From contig OX424567.1 of assembly GCA_949152475.1 (NCBI GenBank), positions 26,995,402 to 27,059,401 on the forward strand: a stretch of 64,000 nt of DNA, given 5' to 3'. Positions 60,540 to 64,000 of the stretch are shown here, one piece after another. Within the stretch, counting starts at the first letter, position 1, and every line of letters begins with the position of its first letter. A program made the translations under genes and the position numbers. The stretch is from Terebella lapidaria (taxonomy: Eukaryota > Annelida > Polychaeta > Terebellida > Terebellidae). A model generated the notes under the pieces. That model made no database searches and was not told the DNA's origin. It saw only the letters and a list, made by a program, of their open reading frames with translations.

Positions 60540-61500
60540 TTCAGTAAAAATTAGGTCAAAGTATCGGATTGTAATTCTGACTTCACATCTACACATCTAA
60601 GGTCCCTGCCGTCATTTTTGAAAAAGTAGGCCAAAGTTCAATTTTTGGTTGAAAATAGGTCAAAGTGCAAATTTGCACTAATATGATAGTAAATTAGCCC
60701 AGAGGGTCAAAATTAATGTTATTTCTGCTCTATGATCAATATTTTGCGAGATACAGGTATTTTCCCATTTTAATGACCTAATTAGGGTTATAATTGAGGA
60801 ACCAGTGGTCGGATCGCAATTCTGACCTCACATCTACACATCTTAGGTCCCAGTCGTCATTTTTCATAAAGTGGGCCAAAGTTCTATTTTTGGTCAAAAT
60901 CAGGTCAAAGTGCAAGTTTGCACTATTATGATAGTAAAATAGCCCAAAGGGTCGAAATTAACGTTATTTTTGCCCTAGGATCAATATTTAGCGAGATACA
61001 GGCATTTTCCCATTTTAATGACCTAATTAGTACCATAATTAAGGAAACAATGGTCGGACTGCAATTCCGACTTCACATCTACACATGTCAGGTCCCCGCC
61101 GTCATTCTTGGAAAAGTAGTTCAATTTTTGGTCAAAATTAGGTCAAGGTGGAAATTTGCACTATTACGATAGTATATTAGCCCAGAGGGTCGAAATTAAC
61201 GTTATTTTTGCTCTAGGATCAATATTTAGCGAGATACAGGCATTTTTCACATTTTAATGAGCTAATTAGTGCCATAATTAAGGAACCAGTGGTCGGATTG
61301 CAATTCTGACTTCACATCCACACATGTCAGGTCCCTGCCGTCATTTTTGGAAAAGTAGGCCAAAGTTCAATTTTTTGTCAAAATTAAGTCAAAGTGCAAA
61401 TTTGCACTACTATGATAGTAAATTAGCCCAGAAGATCGAAATTAACGTTATTTTTGCCCTAGGATCAATATTTATCGAGATGAGACATGTTAACATTGAG
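60540..61500. repeat. 245-bp tandem repeat, about four units
   Basis: Units carry GTCAAAGTGCAAATTTGCAC at 60,659, 60,904, 61,141 and 61,387 (spacing 237-246), with GGTCGAAATTAACGTTATTT and TCACATCTACACATGTCAGG in each. Divergence is moderate, about 10% by eye. Each unit contains the short palindrome GTGCAAATTTGCAC. Confidence 0.9.
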
Positions 61501-64000
61501 TTAAATGCAATAATTAATGTTATCACTGATTACACAGAACCTGTAAGACATTTGATGCAAATGTAAAAAGTTGGTGAGAAAATTTTCTGTGGCCTACAGA
61601 GCGCTAACAAACAAACAGACAGACAGACAAACCGAACCAATCAACATACTTGTCGAAATCGTAGATTCCGGCAAGTAATAATTCTCAATAGAATAGGACA
61701 GTTTGACGAAAGATTCATCATTAAACAAATCACGTTTTGGATTTTTTGTGAACCTGGTTTGAGTAAGTGTTTGAAGTAAGTGTTTCAAATATGTTAATGA
61801 AGTGTTGGCAAGGTGTGAAATGAACACTCCAGAACTTATAACACCTAACCTTTGCTTTAAGTGACGTGTTTATAATAGAGTCAAACCGGTTTCTGGATAT
61901 GATTTAGTGAGGTGTTGGGCCATTAACCGCTGGTGCTGACTCAAGTGCATCTCAACCATGTAGAGACTCGAGGTCACAGAATAGAGTGAAAAACAAACTA
62001 TATCAGTCGGTGCAGGGTAACTACCTGGCTGTCTAACTAATGGTATTGTCAGAAAATTGACCAATCACGCATTTCCAGCAATCCAATGATAAGGTTTCAT
62101 TTATGAAGTGGACTGGTCTACAGTCCGTAGTGATTGGGACTTTTTTTGTTTATTTCACACGAAAATGTGACTGGTTGTCAATCGTATCTGTTTCAGACGT
62201 AAGATACAGTTTCTTACTGACAATGATAGTCAGGAGAAAATTTCACACAGGGTTGAAACATAGTACATACTTTTTCTGTCGATTGATATGGCTTCATAAT
62301 GGTCTAAGACAACCTTTTTCAGAGGGTGTGTAAAATTTTCTCCCGGGCTAACTAAATTATCCTCCTGGCATGATGCGTTTGGTCTAATAAGGTGAAATTT
62401 AGTTATATGGAGATATATTCTTCATAACAATACTATTAAAGTGAAAACTCTCTTTTCCAAATCAATTACATATGTGCCTGTGTTATCAGAAAAACAGGTT
62501 ACAAAACAAACTTTGCTTTATCAGATGAATAAATCAAGCATATGGCAGTAATAGCAGCCGCTTTTCTTTTGTTTTGTGCGCCACTCAGAGTTACCTTTGA
62601 CTTAACCTAGTTCAAGCTCGATTGGCTTGAACATATACAAGTGAGCTGGAGTGAATGGCGTTAATGTAAACAAACTCAAAATATTTCCACCAGAAACTCG
62701 CAACAAAATCTATTAGAAAGGGGCGTCTGTTTGGGCATACAAGTGCAGATATATGACTGTTATGTTTTCTTCGTTCGATCAGAAAGATATGGAAAAATCC
62801 ATAGCTTACTGCCAATGTCACTTTAATACCGATTCAAACACCCCGAAAAAGGAGAAAATCCAAGATGGCCACCAAATTTGCGTCATTTTTACACAAATAC
62901 TCGTAACTCCCTGCCAATTGAGATAGGAAGCCAATTCTGGTGTCTAACCCTGGGTTTTGGGGTATTAGGATTCCAAATATATAACCAGTATTGTGATTGA
63001 ATGGTTTGAAGCTGCTCAGAATCCAAGATGGCTGCCAAATTTTAGCCCGATTTCCCAAATAAGCACCAATAACCGTCATATATATCAAGATAACAAGCCA
63101 ACTCTGGTGGCCAGTCCTGGGCTTAGGAGTATTAGTGTGCTACTTGAAGAAATACTTGTGAAACATTCAAACGAACCCGTCTAATAGCACTCACTCGCAC
63201 AAAATCAACAGAATCAACCACTATATATGCCATATGAGAAGTGTCCAATAAATTTGAGTACTGTCGGAATATTTATAAGCACTGAAATATCAATGTTGAA
63301 GACGGTGGTGGTGAACTCAGAGCCCATTCCGGCTTTTACACATTGCCAACGATAAATACTACGGTAATCAATCTTCCGCACTTCGCGAGCGAAAAATTAG
63401 CTCAGTGTGGGACATCGAAAAATAAATGCGTATGATTGTTAAAAGTAAAGATGCAATCAGAAAAAAGAACGAAACAAACGGAATAATTTTAGTTCTCCAA
63501 AACAAGGAAACCGTCACCGTGGTGATGTATGTATTCTCAAATCCCGCCGACACGCAAATGTTGACGTAAATCGGCGATAGTGACGAAAAATTTGCTCCAT
63601 TCGACGAAAATATTCGCCAGATTATATTAATTAACTGAATTGTTTACGTCCAACACTGTGAAACAAACGTTTCAAGTATTTTCTCTTCGACAGCAGGTTT
63701 TTCCCCCAGTCGCAGAGTATTTCCCCCATGGGAATCTCAGTGAGCGTTTAAGAAGTCTCCCCTGCGGGGAGACAACAATATATCGAATGCAGGCGTATGC
63801 ATCAACAACATATTGTAGGTCACAATTAGGATTCCAGGCTTTCAAAGGGTTTTGGTTTGTACTGAATTATCCATCAGTCTGTGTGCTTATGCTTATGTAC
63901 AACCATTTTCGTGGAGGCTATAATGTTCCAGGCTTGTTCTTCCGCAGCGTTTTTTCACTCATCTGGATCAGTGTCTGCTGGGACGACATATAAAGGTCTG
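61501..64000. other. AT-rich region to the end of the window, no gene supported
   Basis: Only a CAGA/CAAACAGACAGACAGACA microsatellite near 61,607-61,630 and a degenerate direct repeat of about 180 bp (62,850-63,150: AATCCAAGATGGC(C/T)(A/G)CCAAATTT...AGCCAA(T/C)TCTGG twice) stand out. Open frames of up to about 115 codons near the end lack splice sites or recognisable motifs. Confidence 0.5.

Noticed and set aside
63640-63993. 117-codon frame near the window end
   Set aside because: No motif, no splice sites, and the sequence includes a dispersed-repeat-like hairpin (CTCCCCTGCGGGGAG).
1-64000. tRNA or rRNA genes
   Set aside because: I saw no cloverleaf with A and B boxes and no rRNA-like block, but short tRNAs could be missed by eye.

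Overview
This is eukaryotic DNA from an animal. It has small exons with GT-AG introns, AATAAA signals, dense mini- and microsatellites, and many nested mobile elements. The host genes (a secreted Cu/Zn superoxide dismutase, an acetylcholine-binding-protein-like receptor domain, a TRPA-like ankyrin channel) and the repeat style suggest a marine invertebrate, most likely a lophotrochozoan such as a mollusc or brachiopod. This assignment is inference only.

Layout. Positions 1-12,080 are a GC-rich block of LTR-retroelement fossils: a Ty3/gypsy pol remnant, then two tandem copies of a leader plus gag-like region, then a further non-coding retroelement-like stretch. From 12,482 to 21,078 lies gene A (+), seven exons of a protein I do not recognise. 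Its last intron (7.2 kb) is filled by two copies of a TIR element carrying an internal 134-bp satellite, one of them interrupted by a 2.3-kb element at a TTAA site. A 3.1-kb array of a 36-bp minisatellite follows (21.4-24.5 kb). Then comes a 113-bp satellite (25.5-27.6 kb), invaded by a foldback element at its left edge and by a TA-flanked MITE inside it. 27.6-31.4 kb is gene-poor.

The secreted Cu/Zn SOD gene occupies 31,458-34,979 (+), five exons. Several foldback and tandem-duplicated segments lie between 35.7 and 39.3 kb. The LBD-only Cys-loop gene is at 40,593-41,918 (+), four exons. A minus-strand LINE reverse-transcriptase relic lies at about 42.5-43.4 kb. A minus-strand copy of the 134-bp-satellite element, with a TA-flanked MITE inside it, lies at about 48.9-50.1 kb. 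Gene B (-) at 50,345-52,817 is a complete six-exon paralogue of gene A. The TRPA-like ankyrin channel gene is at 53,814-58,241 (+). The remaining 5.7 kb holds UTR-like sequence and a 245-bp tandem repeat.

How the genes relate. They do not form an operon or an obvious pathway. The strongest new observation is the A/B pair. The two genes lie on opposite strands about 30 kb apart and share intron phases at all but one position. Each has grown a different low-complexity proline-rich segment at the same place. The second most interesting is the acetylcholine-binding-protein-like gene: it keeps the aromatic-box residues and vicinal cysteines, has a shortened Cys-loop and no channel, and ends in a GPI-anchor-like tail. 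All exon models were built by eye from splice consensus and phase, without transcript data.
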